Shown here piece by piece: positions 1 to 8,015 of a stretch of 64,000 bases of DNA. The DNA is from an uncultured Bariatricus sp. Its GTDB lineage: Bacteria; Bacillota; Clostridia; Lachnospirales; Lachnospiraceae. Within the stretch, counting starts at the first letter, position 1, and each line of letters opens with the position of its first letter. The stretch spans positions 1 to 64,000 of the forward strand of contig CAKRCD010000013.1 in assembly GCA_934307065.1 (NCBI GenBank), in the 5' to 3' direction. Made by a program: the position numbers and the translations under genes. The notes under the pieces were generated by a model. The model saw nothing but the letters and a program-made list of their open reading frames with translations. It searched no databases and had not been told where the DNA came from.

Positions 1-72
1 CGGGATAGCTCAGTTGGCTAGAGCACACGGTTCATACCCGTGGTGTCGCTGGTTCAAATCCAGTTCCCGCTA
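1..72 (+). tRNA. tRNA-Met (CAT anticodon), 5' end cut by window edge
   Basis: The cloverleaf can be read directly. The 3' acceptor strand TCCCGCT (65-71) implies a 5' strand AGCGGGA, so the first two bases lie before the window. The D arm starts GCTC, the anticodon stem CACGG/CCGTG encloses loop TTCATAC with anticodon CAT, and the T arm carries TTCAAAT. The discriminator is A72 and CCA is not encoded. The D-stem and acceptor do not look like initiator tRNA, so this is elongator Met. A CAT anticodon could also be the lysidine-modified Ile2 tRNA, which bases alone do not exclude. Confidence 0.9.
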
Positions 73-78
73 CTGAAA

Positions 79-106
79 AGAAGTTCTGGAAAGAACTTCT
101 TTTTTT
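79..106 (+). terminator. Rho-independent terminator of tRNA-Met
   Basis: Perfect 8-bp stem AGAAGTTC/GAACTTCT with a 6-nt loop, followed by a run of T, seven bases after the tRNA end. Confidence 0.9.
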
Positions 107-199
107 ATTTTATTTTTTATTTTAAAGCAATGAAAACATAGATATTTTAAGCCAAATATGCTATGATGAAATGTAATTATGAAAATAGGAGGCTTTACG

Positions 200-844
200 A
201 TGTCGATAAAAAGCAGAAACATCCTGATGATACTGGGTGGAGGCTATTTGATATATATTGGTACACAGCTTGTTTTGCAGACAAGACAGAGTCATCCGCA
301 GAATGAAACGCTGTTTGTGGCTTTTGGAGCAGGATTCGCAGTCTTTGGTGCACTCGTTGCACTTTTCAATTTGTGGGAAATCTGGAAAGATGTAAGAGGA
401 AAGAAGAAAGCAGAAGATGACGATTCCTATATAGAAATGATAGAGTTTGATGACGAACCGGAGCCGATGGAAGAACGGGTAAGAAAACAGAGGAAACCTG
501 TTCCGATGGTAAAGGTGGAGCGTAAGGAAGAAACAGCCTTGGATATTGAGGATGCGAAAGAAGAACTGGAAGCAGAAAAGGGAAACATTTCTATAGAAAA
601 AGCTGAGAAAATAGAAAAAGATGCGAAAATAGAAAAAGATGCGGAAATAGAAGAAACAGTGCTGATGGAAGAAGAACCGGCAGCTAATGAGGAGAAAGAC
701 AGCGGGAAAGCAGATGCAGCACCTGCGGATAAAAACGATACAGACGAAGCAGACGAAGGTACAGCCGCAGAAGAACTGGAGCTAAATCCTGACGAGGCAG
801 AAGAAGTATTTCCTACGGAAGAAATTAAACTGGAACGGATATAA
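200..844 (+). CDS. Small membrane protein with long acidic Glu/Lys-rich tail
   Basis: Not assigned to a named family. The 214-residue protein has two hydrophobic segments near the N-terminus (about residues 8-28 and 38-60). A short basic stretch follows, and then about 140 residues very rich in Glu, Lys, Ala and Asp, including an imperfect repeat of the type EKDAKIEKDAEIEE. The likely topology is a two-TM hairpin with a charged cytoplasmic tail, possibly partly helical or disordered. The start at 200 is chosen because AGGAGG at 187-192 sits 7 nt before it. An in-frame ATG at 179 lies upstream of that site and has no ribosome site of its own. It stands alone between a tRNA and ispF. Function unknown. 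Confidence 0.75.
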   Translation: MSIKSRNILMILGGGYLIYIGTQLVLQTRQSHPQNETLFVAFGAGFAVFGALVALFNLWEIWKDVRGKKKAEDDDSYIEMIEFDDEPEPMEERVRKQRKPVPMVKVERKEETALDIEDAKEELEAEKGNISIEKAEKIEKDAKIEKDAEIEETVLMEEEPAANEEKDSGKADAAPADKNDTDEADEGTAAEELELNPDEAEEVFPTEEIKLERI

Positions 845-954
845 AGAAGTCAAAGGATAAATCGTTTTGAATATAGAGAAGGTAAAAAATTATAGAGAAG
901 ATAAGAAATATTGCATTTTGAATAGCGGGAACAGATAGAAGGGAGTGGACTTAG

Positions 955-1506
955 ATGCGTGTTGGAATGGGCTATGATGTGCATAGGCTTGTGGAAGATA
1001 GAGATTTAATTATTGGAGGAGTGAAGATTCCTTATGAGAAGGGGCTTTTGGGACATTCGGATGCAGATGTCCTGCTGCATGCAATTATGGACGCTCTGCT
1101 TGGAGCGGCAGCTCTTGGGGATATCGGAAAGCATTTTCCGGATACAGATCCGAAGTATAAAGGAATTTCCAGCATCGAACTTTTGAAGCATGTGGGAAAT
1201 CTGCTGGATGAAAATGGATTTGTGGTGGAAAATATTGACGCAACCATTATTGCACAGAAGCCGAAGATGCGCCCGCATATAGAGCAGATGGAAGTCAATA
1301 TTGCGGCTGCATTATGTATAGAACAGGATAGAATCAACGTGAAAGCAACCACAGAAGAAGGACTTGGATTTACCGGAAGCGGGGAAGGAATTTCTTCCCA
1401 GGCAATCTGTATGCTCCAGAAGCTGACGAATATGGAAAGTACCAGTGTGATGCCGCCTTGCGGAGGCAGTGGATGTGCAGGATGTGGCGGTTGCCAGAAA
1501 AGGTAA
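955..1506 (+). CDS. ispF: 2-C-methyl-D-erythritol 2,4-cyclodiphosphate synthase with Cys-rich tail
   Basis: IspF converts CDP-ME 2-phosphate to MEcPP in the non-mevalonate isoprenoid pathway. Visible hallmarks are the metal ligands Asp8 and His10 (GYDVHRL), His34 and His42 in [13 protein letters not shown], the [12 protein letters not shown] segment, and the late [16 protein letters not shown] motif. The catalytic core ends near residue 160, the normal family length of about 157. Here 183 residues are encoded. The extra tail contains Cys169, 174, 177 and 180 in a glycine-rich setting ([12 protein letters not shown]), which resembles a metal-binding or redox tail and is not part of the standard enzyme. 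The start has GAAGGGAG upstream. The gene is followed 14 nt later by a GNAT gene. Confidence 0.95.
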   Translation: MRVGMGYDVHRLVEDRDLIIGGVKIPYEKGLLGHSDADVLLHAIMDALLGAAALGDIGKHFPDTDPKYKGISSIELLKHVGNLLDENGFVVENIDATIIAQKPKMRPHIEQMEVNIAAALCIEQDRINVKATTEEGLGFTGSGEGISSQAICMLQKLTNMESTSVMPPCGGSGCAGCGGCQKR

Positions 1507-1520
1507 GGACGGAAGAAAAT

Positions 1521-2639
1521 ATGATACTTAGGAAACTGAAAACAAGTGAACATCTTCTGACCAGACCTTTATGGGAACAGATTTTCACGGAAGACAGTAA
1601 CGAATTTCTTGATTATTATTATCGGAATAAGACGAAGAATAATGAAATATATGTGATTGAGACAGATGGTGTGATTCGCTCTATGCTGCAACTGAATCCA
1701 TATGTGATAAATATAGAAGACCAGGAACGGGAAAGCAGATATATTGTGGCGGTGGCAACGGAGATGCTGCACAGAGGCAAAGGATATATGACGGAACTGC
1801 TTACAAAATCCGTGAGAGATATGTATACTCAGAAAATTCCGTTTACGTTCCTGATGCCTGCCAGCGAGAAAATTTATTATCCACATCATTTCCGCTTTGT
1901 GTATGACGCAGATGTGTGGAAGGCTTCTGGCATAAAGAAGCATTTGAAAATCCGGGATTTGCTGTATAAGAATGTAAATGAAGAAGTGATTTTCCGGATG
2001 GCAGAGGCAGAGGACTGCAAGCGGGCAGCTCAGTTCGCCAGCCGTATTTTGAAAGAACGTTATCAGGTGTATACGAAGCGTGATTGGCTGTACTATGAAA
2101 ATGTGCTCCGGGAACAGAAAAGTATGAATGGCGGCATCCTTCTGGCAGAGAAGGAAGGCGAGATTCAAGGCATGCTCCTGTTCGAAGAAGAAGACGAACT
2201 GACGGTAAGAGAGCCGCTTTTTGCAGAAGGCTGCGAGCAAATCTTTGAATCAGGTGGTTTGATTCTGGCAAAAAAAGAAACGAAGCCGATGATTATGGCG
2301 CGAGTGATTCATGCGGAAGAACTGCTGTCCTGTATGAAATGCAAGGAGGAAACCGGATTTGAATTTATCCTTGTTGACCCGGTAATCCGCGAGAATAACA
2401 AGCTATTTTTTATAAAAGGGAACAGTGAACGAATGGTAGTGCGGACAAAGCCGTGGGTAAAAGGCAAATTCGAGGATGTGCAGAAAATCAGCATTGATGC
2501 ACTGACTTCTATTTTATTTGGATATAAGACGCTGGAGAAGATTGAGGAAGAAGAACAGGAAACGTTTTCTGCGGAATTTAAGGAAGCCATTTCCAAAATC
2601 GAGCCGTTGCAGCGTGTTTTTATTAATGAAATCGTATAG
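1521..2639 (+). CDS. GNAT family N-acetyltransferase, Eis-like
   Basis: A 372-residue protein. The N-terminal half is a GNAT domain: beta strands around residues 45-80 lead into the acetyl-CoA loop RGKGYM at residues 85-90 (family R/Q-x-x-G-x-G/A). The remaining 200 residues fit the second GNAT-like plus sterol-carrier-like region of Eis-type acetyltransferases. In that family the substrates are amines, including aminoglycosides, but the substrate here cannot be read from sequence. The chosen start at 1521 has GGAAG 5 nt upstream and avoids a 21-codon extension that would overlap the ispF cysteine tail. It is part of the ispF-to-rlmB run. Confidence 0.8.
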   Translation: MILRKLKTSEHLLTRPLWEQIFTEDSNEFLDYYYRNKTKNNEIYVIETDGVIRSMLQLNPYVINIEDQERESRYIVAVATEMLHRGKGYMTELLTKSVRDMYTQKIPFTFLMPASEKIYYPHHFRFVYDADVWKASGIKKHLKIRDLLYKNVNEEVIFRMAEAEDCKRAAQFASRILKERYQVYTKRDWLYYENVLREQKSMNGGILLAEKEGEIQGMLLFEEEDELTVREPLFAEGCEQIFESGGLILAKKETKPMIMARVIHAEELLSCMKCKEETGFEFILVDPVIRENNKLFFIKGNSERMVVRTKPWVKGKFEDVQKISIDALTSILFGYKTLEKIEEEEQETFSAEFKEAISKIEPLQRVFINEIV

Positions 2640-2674
2640 AGCAAAATCGTATAGCGTAAGGGAAGGAAACGAAA

Positions 2675-4081
2675 ATGAAAATTTTTAACACACTTACAAG
2701 AAAGAAAGAAGAATTTATACCGTTAGAAGAAGGAAAGGTAAAGATGTACGTCTGCGGTCCGACCGTGTATAATTTTATCCACATTGGAAATGCAAGGCCG
2801 ATGATTGTATTTGACACGGTACGCCGTTATTTTGAATATAAGGGCTATGATGTGAATTATGTATCCAATTTTACAGACGTAGATGACAAGATTATTAAGA
2901 AAGCCATTGAAGAAGGTACAACTGCGCAGGAAATTTCCCAGCGCTATATCGCAGAGTGCAAGAAGGACATGGAGGGTATGAATATTAAGCCTGCTACCAA
3001 GAATCCACTTGCCACAGAGGAAATCTGCGGAATGGTTGACATGATTCGGAATTTAATTGACAAAGGTTTCGCTTATGAAAAGAACGGAACCGTTTATTTC
3101 CGTGTCAGACAGTTTAAAGATTATGGAAAGCTGTCTCACAAGAATCTGGATGATTTGCGCTCCGGTGAACGTTCTCTGCTGGTAACAGGAGAAGATGAAA
3201 AGGAAGACCCACTGGATTTCGTACTTTGGAAGCCGAAGAAAGAGGGAGAGCCTGCATGGGAGTCTCCTTGGAGTGAGGGACGTCCGGGCTGGCATATCGA
3301 GTGCTCGGAAATGTCCAAGAAATACCTTGGCGAACAGATTGACATTCATGCAGGCGGAGAGGATTTGGTGTTCCCGCATCATGAAAATGAAATCGCCCAG
3401 AGTGAAGCTGCTAATGGAAAAGAATTTGCAAGATACTGGATGCACAATGCATTTTTGAATATTGATAACCGAAAGATGTCCAAGTCTCTCGGAAACTTCC
3501 GCACAGTGCGTGAAATCAGCGAACAGTACGACCTTCAGGTGTTACGATTCTTCATGCTGAGTGCTCATTACAGAAGTCCGCTGAATTTCAGCGCAGACCT
3601 TATGGAAGCTTCTAAGAACGGTCTGGAGAGAATTGTAAATGCAGCCGATAACCTGAAATATCTTATAAGTGCGGCAACAGCTCAGAAAATGACAGCAGAA
3701 GAAAAAGAAGCATTTGCAAAGACAGATGAATTTGTCAAAGGCTTTGAAGCTGCCATGGAAGATGATTTTAACACAGCAGATGCAGTGGCGGCTGTCTTTG
3801 AACTTGTAAAATATATCAATACCGGCGTTTCTGCACAGAACAGCAAGGAATGTTTACAGAGTTATCTGGATTTGTTGGTAAAATTATGTGATGTTCTGGG
3901 ACTGATTGTGGATAAGAAGGAAGAACTTCTGGATGAAGAAATCGAAAAGCTGATTGAAGAACGACAGGCTGCAAGAAAGGCAAAGAATTTTGCAAGAGCC
4001 GATGAAATCAGGGATGAACTTCTGAACAAGGGAATTATTTTGAAAGATACCAGAGAAGGTGTACAATGGAAAAAAGCATAG
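2675..4081 (+). CDS. cysS: Cysteinyl-tRNA synthetase
   Basis: Class I aminoacyl-tRNA synthetase that charges tRNA-Cys. Zn ligands are seen at Cys27 ([10 protein letters not shown]), Cys210 (HIECSEMS) and in the His/Glu-rich [13 protein letters not shown] block. The HIGN adenylate motif is at residues 36-39 and KMSKS near residues 266-270. Length 468 matches the family (about 460). The C-terminal anticodon-binding region ends with the typical [16 protein letters not shown] segment. The ribosome site is GGAAGG before 2675. The last 16 nt overlap mrnC, a pairing that is common in Firmicutes and suggests translational coupling. No T-box leader was seen upstream. Confidence 0.98.
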   Translation: MKIFNTLTRKKEEFIPLEEGKVKMYVCGPTVYNFIHIGNARPMIVFDTVRRYFEYKGYDVNYVSNFTDVDDKIIKKAIEEGTTAQEISQRYIAECKKDMEGMNIKPATKNPLATEEICGMVDMIRNLIDKGFAYEKNGTVYFRVRQFKDYGKLSHKNLDDLRSGERSLLVTGEDEKEDPLDFVLWKPKKEGEPAWESPWSEGRPGWHIECSEMSKKYLGEQIDIHAGGEDLVFPHHENEIAQSEAANGKEFARYWMHNAFLNIDNRKMSKSLGNFRTVREISEQYDLQVLRFFMLSAHYRSPLNFSADLMEASKNGLERIVNAADNLKYLISAATAQKMTAEEKEAFAKTDEFVKGFEAAMEDDFNTADAVAAVFELVKYINTGVSAQNSKECLQSYLDLLVKLCDVLGLIVDKKEELLDEEIEKLIEERQAARKAKNFARADEIRDELLNKGIILKDTREGVQWKKA

Positions 4082-4539
4082 GATTTGACTGGAAATCTTA
4101 TATGCGCAAAGAATTAGAAATGCAAGAGGTGAATATCGACAGCTATTCACCTCTTACTTTAGCGTATATCGGAGATTGCGTATACGATTTGATTATTAAG
4201 ACACTTGTTATCAGTGAGGGAAACAAGCAGGTAAAAAAGCTGCATCAGGAAACCAGTAAAATTGTGCAGGCTTCTGCACAGTCAGAGATGATGCGTGTGA
4301 TTCAGGAAGTGCTTACGGAAGAAGAACATGCAGTGTACCGCAGAGGAAGAAATGCGAAATCCGTTTCTCCTGCGAAAAATCAGTCTCTGACAGACTACCG
4401 CAGGGCAACCGGTTTCGAGGCATTGATGGGATGGCTTTATCTGCAGGATGACTGGAAGCGTATGATTGATCTGATTAAAATCGGACTGGCGCATTTGGAA
4501 GAAGAAAAAAGGGATGGAATAAAGGGAGGACAGGAATAA
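4066..4539 (+). CDS. mrnC: Mini-ribonuclease III
   Basis: 157 residues, an RNase III catalytic domain without the double-stranded-RNA-binding domain. In this family the enzyme trims 23S rRNA precursor ends. The acidic signature is seen in [11 protein letters not shown] (residues about 31-41) and in the late [13 protein letters not shown] helix. The basic [17 protein letters not shown] segment lies between them, as in characterised Mini-III. The start at 4066 overlaps cysS and has GAAGGTG 5 nt upstream. A later ATG at 4102 lacks a ribosome site. The stop codon shares its last base with the rlmB start (TAATG). Confidence 0.95.
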   Translation: MEKSIGFDWKSYMRKELEMQEVNIDSYSPLTLAYIGDCVYDLIIKTLVISEGNKQVKKLHQETSKIVQASAQSEMMRVIQEVLTEEEHAVYRRGRNAKSVSPAKNQSLTDYRRATGFEALMGWLYLQDDWKRMIDLIKIGLAHLEEEKRDGIKGGQE

Positions 4540-5300
4540 TGGCAGAACAGGAAACAAACGAAATCAAAAGTCAGGTAATAGAGGGACGCAATGCGGTACT
4601 AGAAGCATTCCGTTCGGGAAAATCCATTGACAAACTGTATGTGCTGGATGGATGTCAGGACGGACCTGTCCGCAGCATTATCCGTGAAGCGAAGAAACAT
4701 GACACGATTCTGCAGTTTGTGGCAAAAGAAAGACTGGCGCAGCTTTCCGAGACAGGGAAGCATCAGGGTGTGATTGCCATGGCAGCAGCTTACGAATATG
4801 CGACAGTAGATGATATGCTGGAGCTTGCCAAATCCAAAGGCGAAGATCCATTCTTAATCCTGCTTGATAATATTGAAGACCCGCATAATCTGGGAGCCAT
4901 TATCCGTACTGCCAACCTGGCAGGAGCACACGGAGTTATTATCCCGAAAAGACGGGCAGTAGGACTTACAGCAACGGTAGCAAGAACCTCTGCCGGAGCA
5001 CTGAATTACACACCGGTTGCAAAAGTGACCAATTTGGTAAAGACCATGGAAGAACTGAAAGAAAAAGGTCTGTGGTTTGTGTGTGCGGACATGGATGGAG
5101 ATGTGATGTATAAAGTCAACATGAAAGGACCGATTGGGCTTGTGATTGGAAATGAAGGAGAAGGGGTAGGCAGACTGGTAAAAGAAACCTGCGACATGAC
5201 CGCTTCCATTCCGATGAAAGGTGATATTGACTCTTTAAATGCATCCGTGGCAGCGGGTGTGCTGGCCTACGAAATTGTCCGTCAGAGATTTGGTGCATAA
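4539..5300 (+). CDS. rlmB: 23S rRNA 2'-O-methyltransferase, TrmH/RlmB type
   Basis: 253-residue SPOUT methyltransferase expected to methylate the 2'-hydroxyl of guanosine 2251 in 23S rRNA. The N-terminal substrate-binding domain spans about residues 10-85 and begins with IEGRNAVLEAF. The knotted SAM domain shows all three family motifs: NIEDPHNLGAIIRTA (motif 1, about 108-122), IGNEGEGV (motif 2, about 203) and SLNASVAAG (motif 3, about 231). A close alternative is another SpoU-type rRNA or tRNA methylase. Translationally coupled to mrnC by a TAATG junction. The context (synthetase, rRNA trimming, rRNA methylation, tRNA) is a translation cluster. Confidence 0.9.
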   Translation: MAEQETNEIKSQVIEGRNAVLEAFRSGKSIDKLYVLDGCQDGPVRSIIREAKKHDTILQFVAKERLAQLSETGKHQGVIAMAAAYEYATVDDMLELAKSKGEDPFLILLDNIEDPHNLGAIIRTANLAGAHGVIIPKRRAVGLTATVARTSAGALNYTPVAKVTNLVKTMEELKEKGLWFVCADMDGDVMYKVNMKGPIGLVIGNEGEGVGRLVKETCDMTASIPMKGDIDSLNASVAAGVLAYEIVRQRFGA

Positions 5301-5379
5301 AAAGAGAAGGTATGAACGCGGAAAACGTAAAAGCTGCTAACAGTGCCAAAAGAAAGATGAAAAGCATAAAGATTCAGAC

Positions 5380-5409
5380 TTGACAATATCGAATCAGATG
5401 TGCTACACT
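5380..5409 (+). promoter_or_regulatory. Promoter of tRNA-Thr
   Basis: Consensus -35 TTGACA (5380-5385), 18-nt spacer and -10 TACACT (5404-5409). The -10 box ends 21 nt before the tRNA. Confidence 0.8.
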
Positions 5410-5430
5410 ATATGAGTCGCTAAAAAGCTT

Positions 5431-5503
<73 letters not shown>

Positions 5504-5506
5504 GAT

Positions 5507-5551
5507 AAAGACTGTATGTTTGTGATAATCACGGATGTGCAGTCTTTTTTT
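5507..5551 (+). terminator. Terminator of tRNA-Thr
   Basis: AAAGACTG at 5507-5514 pairs with CAGTCTTT at 5540-5547 and runs into a T tract. The loop is long (about 25 nt) and contains a smaller GTGAT/ATCAC hairpin. Confidence 0.75.
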
Positions 5552-5581
5552 GTTTATTAGGAAAAATCTTTCCCAATAAAC
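5552..5581. other. Isolated hairpin next to the long-hairpin element
   Basis: GTTTATT (5552-5558) pairs with AATAAAC (5575-5581). After one mismatch GGAAA pairs with TTTCC, around loop AATC. There is no T run on either side, so it is not a standard terminator. The following stretch 5582-5653 has no gene that I can support. Confidence 0.5.
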
Positions 5582-5653
5582 AAAACGCTCCGTGGGGATG
5601 CGCACTGCGGTGTACAATGTAGATGTTGCAAGCGCCTTGCCTGAGATACAGAA

Positions 5654-5823
5654 AAAGCACCATGTTAGTCAGACAATTTCGAAGTTTGCGTTGTTTCAGT
5701 GCGTGCTGGTTACCGCCATCAAGAGCGGTGTCTGAGCGAAGCGAGTTCGCTCGGCTGGCGGGTAAAAAACGCACGCCCGGAAACAGCAAACAAGACAGTC
5801 TGGCTGACGTGGTGCTTTATAAT
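5654..5823. repeat. Very long imperfect hairpin element, 3' of the M42 gene
   Basis: Outer arms 5654-5674 and 5798-5818 are 21 nt each and pair along their whole length if G-U pairs are allowed. The three differences from perfect complementarity are all C/T transitions. Inside, further segments pair with small bulges: GTTTGC with GCAAAC, TGTTTC with GAAACA, CGTGC with GCACG, TTAC-CGCCA with its partner near 5755-5764, and the central GAGCGAA/TTCGCTC. On the minus strand the outer arm ends in TGGTGCTTTTT, so for the M42 gene transcript it resembles a giant terminator with a U tail. No real gene was found in it. Whether it is a dispersed repeat cannot be told from this window. Confidence 0.7.
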
Positions 5824-5826
5824 ATA

Positions 5827-6846
5827 TTATTTACTTACATATGCTTTCAAGAGTGCCAATGTATTCTTCACTCCGTCTACATGAGAACGTTCGTAGTTAT
5901 GGGAAGCATATACACCAGGTCCGATGAGACCATGACGAATATCATATCCGCTCTTTAAAGTGGCTTCCACGTCTGAACAGTAGTGTGGGTATACATCAAT
6001 GGCGAAGTCCAGATTTTCTTCCTTTGCTGTAGCAATCAGCGCACTTGTTACTTCGTAGTTGTAAGGTCCGCCTGAGTCTTTTGCACAGATAGAAACCATG
6101 CGCTCTGTACATTCCAGGTCAGCTCCTACACAGCCCATGTCTACGGATAACATTTCTTTGGTATCCTCCGGAACAACACATCCGCCATGTCCGACTTCTT
6201 CGTAAACAGTAAAGAGAAGAGAGACTTTACGGTTCAGTGTACATGCACCGTCTTTTACCATCTTGGCAAGTCCGAGAAGAATAGCAGCAGAAAGTTTGTC
6301 ATCTAAGAAACGGCTCTTGATATATCCGCTTTCTGTTACGGTAGTACGTGGATCCATGGCAATGATGTCGCCTACCTGGATACCAAGTGCTTTTGTGGCT
6401 TCTTTGGAATCTACATTTTCATCCAGAAGAATTTCCATATTTGCTTCTATGCGTTCTACTTTTTCATCAGCAACGTGTGCAGAAGGTTCCGTGTTCAAAA
6501 CAACACCAGTGTAAACTTTTCCATCACGGGTATGTACGGTACAGTTGTCGCCATCTGCGGTTGTCCATTGATGTCCGCCAAGCGTAGTCGGACGGAGACG
6601 TCCGTTGTCCTTAATCGAACGAACCATTGCACCAAGTGTGTCTAAATGTGCAGCCAATACAAGAGGATTTCCCTCGCCGCCAAGTGTAACGTGTACATTG
6701 CCTTTGTTTGAATAATATGGTTCATATCCCATATCTGTTAAGCACTTATGTACGTAAGTAGTTACTTCTTTTGTGAAGCCGGAAGGGCTTGGAATAGAAG
6801 TAAGAGCTTTCAGCTCGTCTGTAATATATTTTGTGTAAGTGTTCAT
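5827..6846 (-). CDS. M42 family metallo-aminopeptidase
   Basis: 339-residue cytosolic metalloprotease of the PepA/FrvX/endoglucanase-M type, which removes N-terminal residues from short peptides. Two-metal ligands are recognisable in order: AAHLDTLGAMV (His/Asp, about residue 66), RFLDDKLSAA (Asp, about 180), FTVYEEVGHGG (catalytic Glu-Glu, about 213), VDMGCVG (Asp, about 235) and the late ASHNYERSH (His, about 312). Length is normal for M42. The ribosome site AAGGAGG lies just before the start. It is divergent from the RpiR regulator and shares an operator-like inverted repeat with oppA, so its likely job is digesting peptides brought in by Opp. Confidence 0.93.
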   Translation of the reverse strand: MNTYTKYITDELKALTSIPSPSGFTKEVTTYVHKCLTDMGYEPYYSNKGNVHVTLGGEGNPLVLAAHLDTLGAMVRSIKDNGRLRPTTLGGHQWTTADGDNCTVHTRDGKVYTGVVLNTEPSAHVADEKVERIEANMEILLDENVDSKEATKALGIQVGDIIAMDPRTTVTESGYIKSRFLDDKLSAAILLGLAKMVKDGACTLNRKVSLLFTVYEEVGHGGCVVPEDTKEMLSVDMGCVGADLECTERMVSICAKDSGGPYNYEVTSALIATAKEENLDFAIDVYPHYCSDVEATLKSGYDIRHGLIGPGVYASHNYERSHVDGVKNTLALLKAYVSK

Positions 6847-6860
6847 ATTGTCCTCCTTAA

Positions 6861-6880
6861 ATTATAGCATTTACTATAAT
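6861..6880. promoter_or_regulatory. Inverted repeat, candidate RpiR operator
   Basis: ATTATAG-CATTTA-CTATAAT is a perfect 7-bp inverted repeat with a 6-nt spacer. It covers the -10 box of the M42 gene. A diverged copy covers the oppA -10 (7932-7951). Proposed as the binding site of the adjacent RpiR protein. Confidence 0.5.
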
Positions 6881-6889
6881 TGAGTTTAA
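6861..6889 (-). promoter_or_regulatory. Promoter of the M42 aminopeptidase gene
   Basis: Read on the minus strand: -35 TTAAAC, 17-nt spacer and -10 TATAAT, preceded by TGC, which gives an extended -10. Confidence 0.7.
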
Positions 6890-6917
6890 TGTTTTTTGAC
6901 GGAAAATACAATAGTAT

Positions 6918-6946
6918 TTGCAAAAAAAGTGAAAAAATTGTACAAT
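6918..6946 (+). promoter_or_regulatory. Promoter of the RpiR-type regulator
   Basis: -35 TTGCAA, 17-nt spacer, -10 TACAAT. The predicted transcript start near 6953 lies downstream of an in-frame TTG at 6896, which argues for the ATG at 6983 as the true start. Confidence 0.75.
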
Positions 6947-6982
6947 GTTCTTCAAAGAGTATATACGGAAGTGGGGAATGAT

Positions 6983-7837
6983 ATGGATATTATAAGTAGA
7001 ATTGAAGATACATATCCGAAATTGACTAGAAAACAAAAGCAGATTGCAGATTATATTTTGCAGAATACCGATACGTTGACTTTTATTACCCTAAAAGAAT
7101 TGAGTACGCAGGTTGGTGTGACGGAGATTACGATTCTGAATTTGTGTAAACAACTGGGGTATGGGAGTTTTAATGAGGTAAAGTATGAGTGCCGGAAACT
7201 TTTGGGAAATAATGAGAGGCAGCAGTTGTATGAAGGAAATGAATATTACCAGATAGATATCCCGGACTATGAGCTGAGTGATGAGGAAAAGTTTCTGAAC
7301 GATATCCGTCAAGAGGAGCTTCAGTTAGTTGTGGATACGATTAAAGGCATTGATATGAAGCATCTGCTTAAGGTGGCAGAACTGATCGTATCGGCTCAGA
7401 AGGTCATGGTGTGTGGGCGAGGAGTATCTTATCTGCTGTGTGAACAGCTGTCTATTGGACTTACCAGTGGGGAGATTGCTTCTATGAAAATTAACACAGA
7501 ATTGAATGAAAGTGTGTTTGCAGCAGTTCCGGCTATGGATAAGAACACGGTATTGATTGCGTTCTCATTTCCGGATTATTACTTTGCTACAGACAAAGTA
7601 GCGGAATATGCCAAGGACGGAGGAGCAAAGGTAATTGCAATTACGGATACGGACAAAGCAAATATTTGTCAGTATGCAGATGAAGTGGTACTTGCCAAAT
7701 CCAGTGCCCGGTTAGTTTTAAATACTCTGTCAGCTCCTATGGCGGTTGTGAATTTGTTGGTGTCGGCCATCAGATTTGTTGCAAAAGACAGAAAAAATAA
7801 AACAAAAAGGGAAAAAATCGAAAAATTCAGCGTTTAA
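6983..7837 (+). CDS. RpiR/MurR-family transcriptional regulator
   Basis: 284 residues. The N-terminal helix-turn-helix domain (about residues 1-75) begins with the family pattern YPKLTRKQKQIADYIL and has the recognition region GVTEITILNLCKQLGYG. A C-terminal SIS sugar-phosphate-isomerase fold (about 110-270) contains VCGRGVSYLL and the AITDTDKANI strand. Most RpiR proteins sense phosphosugars, but members next to peptide genes exist, and the effector here is unknown. Start 6983 is favoured by the promoter position, a GTGGGG ribosome site and normal family length. It sits between the divergent M42 gene and the opp-tld operon and is the obvious local regulator. Confidence 0.9.
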   Translation: MDIISRIEDTYPKLTRKQKQIADYILQNTDTLTFITLKELSTQVGVTEITILNLCKQLGYGSFNEVKYECRKLLGNNERQQLYEGNEYYQIDIPDYELSDEEKFLNDIRQEELQLVVDTIKGIDMKHLLKVAELIVSAQKVMVCGRGVSYLLCEQLSIGLTSGEIASMKINTELNESVFAAVPAMDKNTVLIAFSFPDYYFATDKVAEYAKDGGAKVIAITDTDKANICQYADEVVLAKSSARLVLNTLSAPMAVVNLLVSAIRFVAKDRKNKTKREKIEKFSV

Positions 7838-7931
7838 TATACGGTTTTACGTCGAAAATGTAGAAAACGAGGAGAGAAAAATATGCAATTTATACAAAAA
7901 TACATATTTTTCTTTTTTTTTGTAGAAAAAA

Positions 7932-7951
7932 ACTAAAGCAAATGCTATAAT
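7932..7951 (+). promoter_or_regulatory. oppA extended -10 promoter with operator-like repeat
   Basis: TG at 7943-7944 precedes TATAAT at 7946-7951, and no good -35 is seen. ACTAAAG-CAAATG-CTATAAT matches the inverted repeat of the M42 promoter (right half identical, left half 5 of 7). The leader to the start codon of oppA is about 60 nt. Confidence 0.6.
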
Positions 7952-8015
7952 TACAAACAACAAGAGGTACATAACTAAGTAAGTACCAAAAAATAAAGAA
8001 GGGAGCAATCTTATT

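Noticed and set aside
1006-1588. Minus-strand frames over ispF
   Set aside because: Opposite-strand shadows without ribosome sites. The plus-strand ispF is certain.
5312-5383. A 23-residue frame after rlmB
   Set aside because: The AGAAGG site is only one base from the ATG, and the frame runs into the tRNA-Thr promoter. It is likely chance.
5529-5958. Reading frames on both strands across the long hairpin
   Set aside because: They follow from the palindromic sequence, have no ribosome sites and overlap the M42 gene end or a terminator.
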